A stretch of DNA of 64,000 nt from JAJPIG01 sp035531675 (GTDB lineage: Bacteria; Desulfobacterota; Binatia; Binatales; Binataceae), in the NCBI GenBank assembly GCA_035531675.1, contig DATKSL010000007.1, positions 62,001-126,000 on the forward strand, written 5' to 3'. The notes below the pieces were generated by a model. The model was given only the letters and a program-made list of their open reading frames with translations. It made no database searches and was not told the origin of the DNA. The translations under genes and the position numbers were made by a program. Shown in pieces: positions 34,171 to 43,317 of the stretch (the first letter of the stretch is position 1; every line of letters begins with the position of its first letter).

Positions 34171-35246
34171 CGCCTCCCGGCAAGCGCGCTTTTCGCCTCG
34201 TTCCAGAGCGCGTCGAGTTGCCCGTCGTCGAGCGCCTTGAGCTCCAGCTTGCGGTCGCGGGCGGTGCGCTCCAGATACCGGAAGCGGCGCTCGAACTTGT
34301 CGCAGGCGGCCGCCAGCGTTGCCTCCGCCGCGCGCTCGACGAAGCGCGGCGCATTGGCCAGCGCCAGCATCGCGTCGCCTAGCTCGTCGGCGGCCGCAGA
34401 GCGATCGCCGGCGGCGACGGCCGCCTCGACCTCCTCGAGTTCTTCGCGAATCTTCGCGATCACCTGATGAAGATCGCGCCAGTCGAAGCCGGCCTCGCGC
34501 GACCGCAGGCCCAGCGTCTCGGCCCGTATCAGCGCCGGCGCGGTCGGGGCGATAGCGTCGAGCGCGGAGGCCGGTGCGGCCGCTGCGCTCGCCGTGATCG
34601 GGCTCAGCACCTTTTCGATCAGAAATTCCGAGATGTCGTGCAGCCCCTGGGCAGTTATCTCGTGGCCGCAGTCATACTCGCGATAGCGCAGATCGACTTG
34701 CATCGCGCGCAGCCGTTCGACCGAATCGCGAGCCTGCCCGATCTCGATCACGGTGTCGCCGCGCCCATGCTGTACCAGTATCGGTAAGCGCGTCAGATCG
34801 GCCCCGGCCGGTAGCATTTGCTTGAGGGCCTCCGGAAACCAGGTCGAGACTCCAACCACAGCCGCAAACTTCTGCGGTTTCGAGATCGCGACCCCGGTGG
34901 CGATGATGCCGCCCTGGCTGAAGCCGAGCACCACCAGCTTTTGCGGATCGATTGGATAACGCTGGCACGCCTCGTCGACGAAGCCGACGGCCTCGGCGAC
35001 CGCAGCGATCACCGCGGCGTCGTCGGGCGGCGATCCCGGTCGCAGCGGGAACCATCCATAGCCGCTGGTCGGTCCGAGCGGAACCGTCAACGGACCCTGC
35101 GGGCAGATCGTCAGGAAGTTCCCGTCGCATAGGTAGGGCGCGAGTCCCAGCAGGTCGAGTGCGCTGGCGCCCCATCCATGGAAAGCGATTAAAGTCGGAT
35201 GGGGTCCGGGACCGCCGGGTTCATAGATTGCGTGGCGCAGCTTCAT
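34167..35246 (-). CDS. Fusion: carboxylesterase-type alpha/beta hydrolase + MazG-like domain
   Basis: A 359-residue two-domain protein. Residues 1-215 are a phospholipase/carboxylesterase-type hydrolase with LIAFHGWGAS, nucleophile Ser110 in GFSQGG, Asp164 in GRGDTVI and His195 in DCGHEI. An Ala/Pro linker (215-240) leads to residues 245-357, which match the C-terminal half of MazG: FDWRD, REELEEVEAA with the E-E-x-x-E metal motif, DELGDAML with E-x-x-D, and KFERRFRYLE. MazG hydrolyses NTPs to NMP and pyrophosphate. Both catalytic sets look intact. ATG at 35246 is set by GAGGAACC eight bases upstream. The gene stands alone. Confidence 0.85.
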   Translation of the reverse strand: MKLRHAIYEPGGPGPHPTLIAFHGWGASALDLLGLAPYLCDGNFLTICPQGPLTVPLGPTSGYGWFPLRPGSPPDDAAVIAAVAEAVGFVDEACQRYPIDPQKLVVLGFSQGGIIATGVAISKPQKFAAVVGVSTWFPEALKQMLPAGADLTRLPILVQHGRGDTVIEIGQARDSVERLRAMQVDLRYREYDCGHEITAQGLHDISEFLIEKVLSPITASAAAAPASALDAIAPTAPALIRAETLGLRSREAGFDWRDLHQVIAKIREELEEVEAAVAAGDRSAAADELGDAMLALANAPRFVERAAEATLAAACDKFERRFRYLERTARDRKLELKALDDGQLDALWNEAKSALAGRR

Positions 35247-35396
35247 TCGGTTCCTCGAGCGGGCAGCTACGGATGATGGTTGATGATAAACGGCGACGCC
35301 GTTGGCTGCTATCACCGCATCCCCTGTTCATCGGCGGGGCCGGCTCGGCTATGGTTAGCCGTCATCGGGCCGCAAGCCCGTCGCGGACAGAGTGTG

Positions 35397-38324
35397 ATGG
35401 TATCGGCACTGGACTTTCGATCTGGCAAAGCGACGCGCCGGGTAGCGCTGGCGCTCGCGCTGGCGGGAACCTTCATCTGCATCACGGGCGCCGCCGATCC
35501 CTCGAGCGCGGGTGCGGTCGCCAATGGCAAGCTGGCGGGGCTGTTTTCGGGCCTGTTTCTGCTCGGCCTGATTCTCTACGCGATGTGGCGGTGCGCGGAA
35601 CCGATCCTCAATGATCCCGAGGCGGGGCTGGGCAGCGCGCTGCTGATTCTGCTCGCTATCTGGATCGTCAAGAGCGCGATGCTGCCGTTGTTTCCCGGTT
35701 TCGGTCCGGATATCGGCAGCTACCAGGCATGGTCGGCGCGGATCGCCAGCGTCGGGCCGGCGCTGACCTATAAACGCGGCTTCTTCATCGATTATCCGCC
35801 GGGCTATCTCTACGCGCTGTGGGCCGCCGGCGTGATCGTCAAACTGACGGGCGCCACGGGCACCTCCGCGCGAGCGATCGTCGAGAGCCCGGCGCTAATC
35901 GCCGACCTGCTGCTGGCCGCGACCATCTTCATCTACCTGCGCGCCATCGGTTACCGGGCCGGCGCCTACCTCGGCATGCTGCTGATCGCGCTCAATCCGG
36001 CGATGATCTTCGAGAGCGTGGTGTGGGGGCAGAGCGATTCGGTGCTGACGCTGGTGATGCTGCTCAGCGTGCTGATGCTGCTGCAGGAGGAGTACGAGTT
36101 GGGATGGGGACTGGCGGCGCTCGCGGTGCTGATCAAGCCGCAGGCGCTCGCGCTGCTGCCGGCGCTGGGGCTGTGGACGCTGCTCAAGAGCGATTGGCGC
36201 CGATGGTGGCGCGCGGCGCTGGCCCTGGTCGCGGTGACCGCGGTCGCAATCGCGCCGTTTCAGATCGGCCATCCCTGGAGCTGGATTTTTTCGCTGTACG
36301 CCGCGACCGCCGCCTACTATCACGAAACTTCGGTCAACGCGTTCAATTTCATCGCGCTGGTGGCGGGACTGCGCCGCTCCGATCTGACCCCGGTGCTGGG
36401 GATTCCGGCTTTCTATCTCGGTATGGGCCTGCTGGTCCCGCTTTATCTGTTCGTGGCCTGGGTGCTGTGGAAGCGGCCGAGCCGCCGCACGCTGTGGTAC
36501 GTTTCGTTGCTGTCGATTTTCGGATTTTTTATGTTCGCGCCGCGGATGCACGAGCGCTACCTGTATCCCGCGCTGGCCTTTGTGCTGCCGCTCGCGATCG
36601 CCGAGCCGCCGATGATGGTGCTGTTCGGCGTGCTGACCGTGACCTGCCTGTTCAATCTCGCCTACGTCAAGCATGCGCTCGAAACGGTGGTCTTTCTCAA
36701 TGGGCGCGATCGGCTTGCGATGTTGGCCTCGGCGGTGAACCTGGCGGCGTTTGCGCTCGCCGTTGGCTACCATGCCGAGCCCCAGTGCGGGGCGGGCAGG
36801 GTGCGATGGCGGCGCGGACTGGAAGCGCTGTGGGCGCGCCTGCGTCCGTCGGGCGGGCGGCCGCCAGCCGCCGCGGCGCACGATACCGCGCAAGCGGCGC
36901 AGCCGCCGCTGCCGTGGATCCGGATCGATACAGTGATCGTGCTGATCCTGCTGGCCGCGGCCGCCAGTGTCCGTTTCTGGAAGCTCGGACGCCCGCCCGA
37001 CATCGTGTTCGACGAGGTTCACTTCGTCGCCCAGGCCCGCCATTACCTGCGCGCCGAGCCCTTCCTCGATCCGCATCCGCCGCTCGCCAAGCTGGTGATT
37101 GCGCTCGGCATCCTGCTGTTCGGCGACCATCCGTGGAGCTGGCGGGTCGGCAACGCCACTATCGGGACGGCGTTGGTCGGGCTGACTTACCTGGTTGGCC
37201 GCAGGATGTTCCGCTCGCGATTGGCCGCCACCTTCGCGGCGCTGTGTATCGCTTGCGACGGGATGTTCCTGGTCGATTCGCGAGTTGCGGTGATCGATAT
37301 CGTCTACGTGACGTTGGCGGCGCTCTCTTATTACTTCCTGTTCTGCTTCATCGATCAGCGCGACGCCCCGGTAACGCGCCGCCGCACGCTGGTCTGGCTC
37401 GGAATCGCGTTGGGATTGTGCGTCGGTTCCAAGCTCTATATCCCGGCCGTGACCTTTATACTGGTCATGGGCTTCATGCTGTATGTGATCTGGGATGAAT
37501 CGCGGCGGCTGAAGTTGCCGACCCCGGCGCTCAGGAACAAGCGCCTGCTCGGGGCGGCGGCGCTGGTCGGCGCGGTCAGCTCATTTTGCTACATCGCCGT
37601 CTTCCTCCCGCATTTCATGCTCGGATGGTGGGGCGGGATCGCCGACCTGTTTCACTATTACAAGGAAGTGATGTGGTACGAGCGCAGCGTCACCTCGGCG
37701 ACCCATCCTTATGCCGCGCCCTGGTGGAGCTGGCCGCTGATGCTGCGGCCGATCGCCTACTGGCAGGACTTCCCGAAGACCGGCAAGGTCGCGACCATCT
37801 GGGGCGGCGGCAACCCGGTGCTATGGTGGGGCGCACTCGCAGCGATCATGGTCTACCTGGGACGGACCTTCGAGCGGCCGAACCTGGTGCGTGCGTTTAT
37901 CGTCATCGGTTACGTCAGCTACCTCGTGATCTGGATCCCGATCGAGCGCACGATGTTTCTCTATCACTACATGCCGGCGGTCTATATCGCTTACCTCGCG
38001 CTCGGCGCGCTGCTGGCCGAGTTCTGGAACGGTAAGGCGCAGATGCTCGAGGAGGTGGCGCTGATGCTGACGCTGTTTCCAAGCTGCCTGCTGGGTCTCG
38101 GCTACACGGTCGGCGCATTCGCCTTCCTGGCGCTGGCGGTTGCCTACGCCGCGGTGCTCGATCGGCCGCTATGGCCGGGGCGCGTGGTATGCGTGGCGTT
38201 CGTCGGCGCGGCGCTCGTCGCCTTCATCTATTTCTTTCCGGTCTGGGTCGCGATGCCGATCGAGCGGGCCGGCTATTATGCGCGCATGTGGCTGCAGGGG
38301 CCGGGGCTGCGCAATTGGATCTGA
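35397..38324 (+). CDS. Double GT-C glycosyltransferase with C-terminal PMT domain
   Basis: A 975-residue polytopic membrane protein with two GT-C units. The N-terminal half (about 1-465) has some ten membrane helices and a first loop GPDIGSYQAWSARI plus FIDYPPGYLYALWA, like GT87/mannosyltransferase-type enzymes. A cytosolic linker rich in Arg, Pro and Ala (about 470-510) follows. The C-terminal half (about 515-975) is PMT-like: VFDEVHFVAQARHYLR with the Asp-Glu pair near residue 539, then LDPHPPLAKLVIALG. PMT enzymes move mannose from a polyprenyl phosphate to protein Ser/Thr. The stop overlaps the next start (TGATG). Confidence 0.85.
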   Translation: MVSALDFRSGKATRRVALALALAGTFICITGAADPSSAGAVANGKLAGLFSGLFLLGLILYAMWRCAEPILNDPEAGLGSALLILLAIWIVKSAMLPLFPGFGPDIGSYQAWSARIASVGPALTYKRGFFIDYPPGYLYALWAAGVIVKLTGATGTSARAIVESPALIADLLLAATIFIYLRAIGYRAGAYLGMLLIALNPAMIFESVVWGQSDSVLTLVMLLSVLMLLQEEYELGWGLAALAVLIKPQALALLPALGLWTLLKSDWRRWWRAALALVAVTAVAIAPFQIGHPWSWIFSLYAATAAYYHETSVNAFNFIALVAGLRRSDLTPVLGIPAFYLGMGLLVPLYLFVAWVLWKRPSRRTLWYVSLLSIFGFFMFAPRMHERYLYPALAFVLPLAIAEPPMMVLFGVLTVTCLFNLAYVKHALETVVFLNGRDRLAMLASAVNLAAFALAVGYHAEPQCGAGRVRWRRGLEALWARLRPSGGRPPAAAAHDTAQAAQPPLPWIRIDTVIVLILLAAAASVRFWKLGRPPDIVFDEVHFVAQARHYLRAEPFLDPHPPLAKLVIALGILLFGDHPWSWRVGNATIGTALVGLTYLVGRRMFRSRLAATFAALCIACDGMFLVDSRVAVIDIVYVTLAALSYYFLFCFIDQRDAPVTRRRTLVWLGIALGLCVGSKLYIPAVTFILVMGFMLYVIWDESRRLKLPTPALRNKRLLGAAALVGAVSSFCYIAVFLPHFMLGWWGGIADLFHYYKEVMWYERSVTSATHPYAAPWWSWPLMLRPIAYWQDFPKTGKVATIWGGGNPVLWWGALAAIMVYLGRTFERPNLVRAFIVIGYVSYLVIWIPIERTMFLYHYMPAVYIAYLALGALLAEFWNGKAQMLEEVALMLTLFPSCLLGLGYTVGAFAFLALAVAYAAVLDRPLWPGRVVCVAFVGAALVAFIYFFPVWVAMPIERAGYYARMWLQGPGLRNWI

Positions 38325-39097
38325 TGGATCGCGGGATGCGGTGGCTGGGCGCCACGATGCTGATCGCGACCCTGATGGTCGCGAGCCGCGCTCAGGCCGC
38401 GCGCTTGCCCGGCGCGGCTAACCTGATGCTCAACGGCAACTTCGCGACCGGCGCCGGTAACTCGCCCGACAACTGGCGCAGCGAAGCCTGGGTCAACTCG
38501 CCCGAGGCCGTCCAGTACCGCTGGCTGCCGCCCGCCAAGGGCCAGCCCGGCGAACTCGAGATCAACAATCTCCAACCCGACGACGCGCGCTGGCTCCAAT
38601 CGCTGGCGCTGCCACCGGGTTGGTACTACATCAGCGTCGACGCGCGGGCCGAAAATGTCCCGGCCGACAAGACCGGCGTCAATATCAGCCTGCTCGAGGA
38701 TGGCGTGACGTCGCGTGATTTGCACGGCACCACCGGCTGGGAGCGCCTCGGCTTCTACCTGAGAATCGGCAAGCACGGCGCGGATGTTGAAGTCGGGATG
38801 CGGGTCGGCGGCTTCTCGAACCTGAATCGCGGCACCGGCTTTTTCCGCAACGGCCGCATCGAGCGACTCGCGGCGCTGCCGGCCGGCGCCACGCCGGTGT
38901 TCGATCTCGAGGTGATTCGCCGCGCCTCGGCGGCGGCTCCGATCGGTCAGCCGTGGACCCTGGTCGCGACCTTCCTCCTGCTGGCGGCGATCGCCTATCT
39001 CGGCTGGCGCGCATACGGCGAGGCCACGATCGGCGTGGTCGTGACGATTCCGCCCGAGAGCAAAAAGCGCAGCAAGAAACGCCGTGGCCATGGCTGA
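38324..39097 (+). CDS. Exported jelly-roll-like membrane-anchored protein
   Basis: A 257-residue protein between two GT-C genes. It has a signal peptide (RWLGATMLIATLMVASRAQA), an external domain of about 185 residues opening NLMLNGNFATGAGNSPDNWR, which resembles CBM4/9-type carbohydrate-binding jelly rolls, a C-terminal membrane segment (WTLVATFLLLAAIAYLGW) and a basic cytosolic end (KKRSKKRRGHG). It overlaps the upstream gene by one base and the next by 8. Role inferred: an accessory or glycan-binding partner of the flanking transferases. Confidence 0.7.
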   Translation: MDRGMRWLGATMLIATLMVASRAQAARLPGAANLMLNGNFATGAGNSPDNWRSEAWVNSPEAVQYRWLPPAKGQPGELEINNLQPDDARWLQSLALPPGWYYISVDARAENVPADKTGVNISLLEDGVTSRDLHGTTGWERLGFYLRIGKHGADVEVGMRVGGFSNLNRGTGFFRNGRIERLAALPAGATPVFDLEVIRRASAAAPIGQPWTLVATFLLLAAIAYLGWRAYGEATIGVVVTIPPESKKRSKKRRGHG

Positions 39098-41063
39098 TGC
39101 CGGCGACCATCGGCGACGCGTCGAGTGGATTCTGTTCGCGGTCGCCTTTCTGACCTTCGCCTACTTCTACCAGGCTGCCGATCAGAGTACCGCGGCGCGC
39201 TTCGATCTGATGCGCTCGATTATCGAGCGCCACACGCTGGCGATCGAAGGTTACGCCGGCTTCAACACCGCCGATATCATCAAGTTCGGCGGCCATATCT
39301 ATTCCGTGAAGGCCCCGGGCGGATCCCTGAGCGGAATCGCGCAGTGGCTGGTCTTGTCGAAGCTGCTCGCTCCCCTGCTGGCCTCGCATGCGGCGCTCTA
39401 CTGGGCTTTGCTGACCTACCTGACGATCGTCTTTTCGACCGGCCTCGCAATCGCGCTGATGGCGGTAATCTGCTTCCGCCTGGCGCTGATACTGGGCGCC
39501 AGCGACGGGCGCGCCGCAGCGCTGGCGATCCTGCTGTCGTTCGGCACTATCGTCTTTCCCTATGCGACCGAGATGACCGGTGAACCGCTGGCCGCGGCCA
39601 GCATCTTCGCCGCCTTCTATTTCCTGGTCACCGCCCGCGACGATTCCGGTTTCGACCGGGCCTTGCTGGCCGGGGTGCTGGCGGGATGGGGGGTGCTGTG
39701 CGATTACCCCACGATTCTGATCGCCGTGGCCCTCAGCATCTATGCGCTCTTCAGGTTGCGATGGCCGCAGATCCTGGCCTTCGCCGCGGGCGCGGCCACG
39801 ATGGCGCTGATTCTGCTCGCCTACAACAAGGCCGCCTTCGGCTCGCCGCTTTTCATGAGCTATGAAGCCTACAAGCTGCCGGGCAATACGCAGTTTCCGG
39901 AGCAGGCGATCGGCTTCGTCGGACTGACCTATCCCAAGCTCTACAACCTGTGGAAAATCCTGATCGATCCGCAGCGCGGACTGTTCTTCTGCAATCCGCT
40001 GCTGCTGGTCTCGATCCCGGCGCTAATCTACTTCGGCCGCGAGCGGCGCTGGCGCGCCGAGTTCGCCGTCACGATTTTCGCCATCGCCGGCCTCATCCTG
40101 TTCAACGCCTCGTTCGGCGAATCAATCGTCTCATGGGGCGGCGGCACGGCCACCGGCCCGCGCCAGATCGTCGCCGCGGTTCCCTTCATGGTGCTGGCGC
40201 TGGCGTTTGCCCCGGCGCGATGGAATTACGTGATTGGCGCGCTCGGCCTGGTCTCGATTTTCATGATGTTGATGGCGACCTCGATCAACCCGCATTTCCC
40301 TTACGAGTACCAGAACCCGCTCTGGCACTATGCCGCACCGGCCTACTTCAGGGGCGACTTTGCGTACAACAAGGACGCCTATTTCGGTGGCGGACCGATC
40401 GTCGGCGATTCGGTCGCCTTCAACCTCGGCAAGTTGGTTGGACTGCCACCGGCGCTGCAACTGGCGCCGCTGGCGGCGCTGTGGATCGCTGCCGCGTTGA
40501 TGCTGATGCGCGCGCTCATGCCGTCGCCCCGGTCGGCGCCGATGCTCGGCGCGGTGGCGATCGCGGCGGCGGCTTTTTTTGTCCCGCCGATAGTCGGGGC
40601 GATCGCCGCGACCTCCGGATTAGTCGGCTCCCATGGCCTGCTCGGACGATATTATGAAGGGCTGCATCCGGCCCGCTTTCCGCCCCATATCGTCCGTATC
40701 GATCCGCGTCTGGAGTTCAACAACGTCGCGCAACTCGGCGGCCTGCCGTTCCCGTCGTGCGTGATATGGAGCGGGGCGATTCTGATTCCGCGTCCCGGCC
40801 TCTACCGATTCATGATCGACGTCGATGATGCCGGCTGGCTGACGATCGATGGCCGCGAGGTGATTCCCGATCCGGGCGACGTCAACAAGCCGCACGTCGA
40901 AGGCGCTATCTACCTCGACCCGGGACGCCATGCAATCGAAGTCGGCGAGCGAAATCTGGCCGGCGACGCGGCGCTCAGGCTCTCCTGGCAGCCGCCGGGA
41001 AAGGTCGCGCCGGTAATCGTGCCGAGCCGGGTGCTGATTCCACCGCCCGGCGACGCGAAATAA
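39090..41063 (+). CDS. GT-C-like membrane protein with C-terminal PA14-like domain
   Basis: A 657-residue protein. Residues 1 to about 505 contain ten or more membrane helices with a periplasmic first loop (DQSTAARFDLMRSIIE, then FGGHIYSVKAPGGS), a layout seen in GT-C and related polyprenyl-sugar enzymes. Residues about 510-657 are soluble and PA14-like: GLLGRYYEGL, VIWSGAILIPRPGLYRFMID, DDAGWLTIDGREV and GRHAIEVGERN. PA14 domains bind glycans or cell-wall material. ATG at 39090 or GTG at 39084 may start it. Final gene of the three-gene operon. Confidence 0.78.
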   Translation: MADAGDHRRRVEWILFAVAFLTFAYFYQAADQSTAARFDLMRSIIERHTLAIEGYAGFNTADIIKFGGHIYSVKAPGGSLSGIAQWLVLSKLLAPLLASHAALYWALLTYLTIVFSTGLAIALMAVICFRLALILGASDGRAAALAILLSFGTIVFPYATEMTGEPLAAASIFAAFYFLVTARDDSGFDRALLAGVLAGWGVLCDYPTILIAVALSIYALFRLRWPQILAFAAGAATMALILLAYNKAAFGSPLFMSYEAYKLPGNTQFPEQAIGFVGLTYPKLYNLWKILIDPQRGLFFCNPLLLVSIPALIYFGRERRWRAEFAVTIFAIAGLILFNASFGESIVSWGGGTATGPRQIVAAVPFMVLALAFAPARWNYVIGALGLVSIFMMLMATSINPHFPYEYQNPLWHYAAPAYFRGDFAYNKDAYFGGGPIVGDSVAFNLGKLVGLPPALQLAPLAALWIAAALMLMRALMPSPRSAPMLGAVAIAAAAFFVPPIVGAIAATSGLVGSHGLLGRYYEGLHPARFPPHIVRIDPRLEFNNVAQLGGLPFPSCVIWSGAILIPRPGLYRFMIDVDDAGWLTIDGREVIPDPGDVNKPHVEGAIYLDPGRHAIEVGERNLAGDAALRLSWQPPGKVAPVIVPSRVLIPPPGDAK

Positions 41064-41070
41064 ATTCAGG

Positions 41071-41817
41071 CTACCGGGTGGGCGCAGCCTTGGGGGTCGC
41101 CTTGGGTTCCAGCGCCGGCGCGGCCTGCGGGAACGACGGTAAGCCCGGCATCCCGAGCAAATGCGGACCGGCTCCGGAGCCGAATCCCGACGGCTGGGCC
41201 GACTGGTTGGACTCCCCATGCCGCAGGATCGATCCCGAGGCAGAGACCGCCGCGGGTAGCGATGGCGCCGGCTTTTGCGCCTGCTCGGCCGCCTCGGCGG
41301 GCGATTCATAGGTCGCCCGATGGGTGATCGCGGCCTGCGTCGCCAGTTCCTTGAGCAGTCGCGCCTCCTGCACGCCACGCGAGGTGCACTGCACGTTCTG
41401 TATCGGACGGAACGGCACCTGGATTGGGGCGCTGAAGGTCGAAGTCAAGGTCACCAGGCTGGTGCGTGGTCCGGTCGCCTTGACATAAAAATTGAAGACC
41501 GCCGAGGCCACCTCGGCCGGCCTGGCTGAGAACTTGCCGACGATCTCGATCTGGCCGCAATTCGCGTCCTTGAGCGTGAATTCGCCGTGCTCGACCTGGG
41601 CTTCGACGATGCCGTTGTTGGGGTCGCGCGCGCTGACTCGGTAGCCGTTCTTCTTCACCACGTCGTTGACCGCTTGCCAGGCGAGGTCATACGGCAACTG
41701 CAGTTTAATCTGATTTTTCTCGAGCTTGGCCGGTGGCGGCGGGGGTGGCGGGTTGAAACACCCTGCGGCCACCGTCGCTGCGATCGCGATCGATCCAATA
41801 GCTCGTCGGATACCCAT
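41071..41817 (-). CDS. Lipoprotein with poly-proline stretch
   Basis: A 248-residue predicted lipoprotein with lipobox VAAGC (Cys20) followed by FN and seven prolines. The central part (about 35-150) looks like a BamC/NlpB-type fold: YDLAWQAVNDVVKKNGYRVSARDPNNGIVEAQ. A conserved Cys pair (DANCGQI and VQCTSRG) could form a disulfide. The last 80 residues are low complexity, rich in Pro, Ala, Ser and Gly. The seven-proline run would require EF-P for efficient translation. Its gene is convergent with the GT-C operon. Exact function unknown. Confidence 0.75.
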   Translation of the reverse strand: MGIRRAIGSIAIAATVAAGCFNPPPPPPPAKLEKNQIKLQLPYDLAWQAVNDVVKKNGYRVSARDPNNGIVEAQVEHGEFTLKDANCGQIEIVGKFSARPAEVASAVFNFYVKATGPRTSLVTLTSTFSAPIQVPFRPIQNVQCTSRGVQEARLLKELATQAAITHRATYESPAEAAEQAQKPAPSLPAAVSASGSILRHGESNQSAQPSGFGSGAGPHLLGMPGLPSFPQAAPALEPKATPKAAPTR

Positions 41818-41977
41818 TCAGAATCTGACCATGATCACGGAAACCGGCGCGCGCTTCAATCGGGTCGCGCGGTTTGCCCGCCGCTCTGCGCGCCGCCGCC
41901 CACTGTCCCCCTGCCCGGGTTTTTTGTGGTAGGCTCCAGTCCGACGATGGGCGGGATACGCCAGCGCGAGGGCTGAT

Positions 41978-42730
41978 ATGTCGGGTCATTCTAAATGGAG
42001 TTCGATCAAGCATAAGAAGGCGGCGCGCGATGCCAAGCGCGGCAAGCTCTTCACCAAGCTGATCAAGGAAATCACTATCGCCGCTCGGCTCGGGGGCGGG
42101 GATATCAATGCCAATCCGCGCCTGCGCACCGCGGTGCTGACGGGTCGCTCGCAATCGATGCCCAACGACAATATCGAGCGCGCGATCAAGAAGGGCACCG
42201 GCGAGCTCGGTGGCGTCCGCCTCGAAGAGATCACTTACGAGGGCTACGGTCCGGGCGGGGTCGCGATCATGGTCGACACGCTGACCGATAATCGCAATCG
42301 GCTGGTTGCCGAGCTGCGATTTATGTTCTCGCGCCACGGCGGCAACCTGGGCGAGGGCGGCTCGGTCGGTTGGATGTTCAAGAAGCGCGGCGTTATCAAC
42401 CTGGAAAAGAGCGCGGGGGATGAAGAGCGGCTGCTCGAAATCGCGCTCGAGGCCGGCGCCGACGACCTGGTGAGCGAGGACGACAACTATCAAATCCTGA
42501 CCGCGCCGGATCGCTTCAGCGCGGTGCGCGACGCGCTCGAACAGGGCGGCGTGACGATCGCCGCGAGCGAGTTGGCGCGGATTCCCGAGAACACCGTCAA
42601 GGTCTCCGGCCATACCGCGGAACAGGTGCTGCGGCTGGTCGAGGAACTTGAAGATCACGACGACGTGCAAAGCGTCGCTGCCAACTTCGATATTGACGAA
42701 GAGGTGCTGGCGAGCTTTTCGGCGGCCTAG
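41978..42730 (+). CDS. yebC: YebC/PmpR family regulator
   Basis: A 250-residue protein of the YebC/TACO1 family, described both as transcription regulators and as helpers of translation through proline-rich stretches. MSGHSKWSSIKHKKAARDAKRGKLF is the family opening; GGxxxxNPRLRTAV, MPNDNIERAIKKGTGE and YEGYGPGGVAIMV follow. It precedes ruvC by 44 bases, the classic yebC-ruvCAB order. Confidence 0.96.
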   Translation: MSGHSKWSSIKHKKAARDAKRGKLFTKLIKEITIAARLGGGDINANPRLRTAVLTGRSQSMPNDNIERAIKKGTGELGGVRLEEITYEGYGPGGVAIMVDTLTDNRNRLVAELRFMFSRHGGNLGEGGSVGWMFKKRGVINLEKSAGDEERLLEIALEAGADDLVSEDDNYQILTAPDRFSAVRDALEQGGVTIAASELARIPENTVKVSGHTAEQVLRLVEELEDHDDVQSVAANFDIDEEVLASFSAA

Positions 42731-42774
42731 GCCGACGCGTGCGGGACGCGGCGTCCCGAGGTGAGGGGTGGGGT

Positions 42775-43317
42775 ATGCGGATAATCGGGATCGATCCGGG
42801 CAGCGCGGTAACCGGCTTCGGCATCGTGGAAGGCGCGGCCGGCGTTTTCAGCCACATCGCCGCCGGCACCATCCGCGCTCCCAGGGGCGCCTCGCATCCC
42901 GACCGGCTGCATAACATCTACCGCCATCTGCGAGCTATAATCGATGAACATGCGCCGCAGGCGATGAGCCTCGAGCGCAACTTCGTGGCCATCAATATCC
43001 AGAGCGCCTTCCGACTCGGCGAAGCGCGCGCGATCGCGATGCTGGCGGCGGCCGAACGCGGACTTGAGCTCTACGAATACACTCCCACCCAGGTCAAGAT
43101 GACTATCGCCGGCTTCGGCGCCGCCGACAAGGCGCAGGTCAAAGCGATGGTGCGGCGGACGCTCAGGATGGACGCGTCGATCGCGCTGGTCGACGACGCC
43201 GCCGACGCGCTCGCGATCGCCACCTGCCATCTTTTCCGGGCGCGCTTTGCGAGCCCCGCTCGCAGCGCCGCCACGCGGGCCGCGAACGGACTGAGCGGTG
43301 GCGGCATAATCGAATGA
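42775..43317 (+). CDS. ruvC: Holliday junction resolvase RuvC
   Basis: Cuts Holliday junctions with RuvAB. The 180-residue protein keeps the acidic catalytic set: Asp in IIGIDPGSAVTG, Glu in MSLERNFV, and the Asp pair in DDAADALAIATCH. YTPTQVKMTIAGFGAADKAQV is also diagnostic. ATG at 42775 is preceded by GTGAGGGGTGGGGT, a workable ribosome site; the stop overlaps ruvA by 4 bases. Confidence 0.97.
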   Translation: MRIIGIDPGSAVTGFGIVEGAAGVFSHIAAGTIRAPRGASHPDRLHNIYRHLRAIIDEHAPQAMSLERNFVAINIQSAFRLGEARAIAMLAAAERGLELYEYTPTQVKMTIAGFGAADKAQVKAMVRRTLRMDASIALVDDAADALAIATCHLFRARFASPARSAATRAANGLSGGGIIE

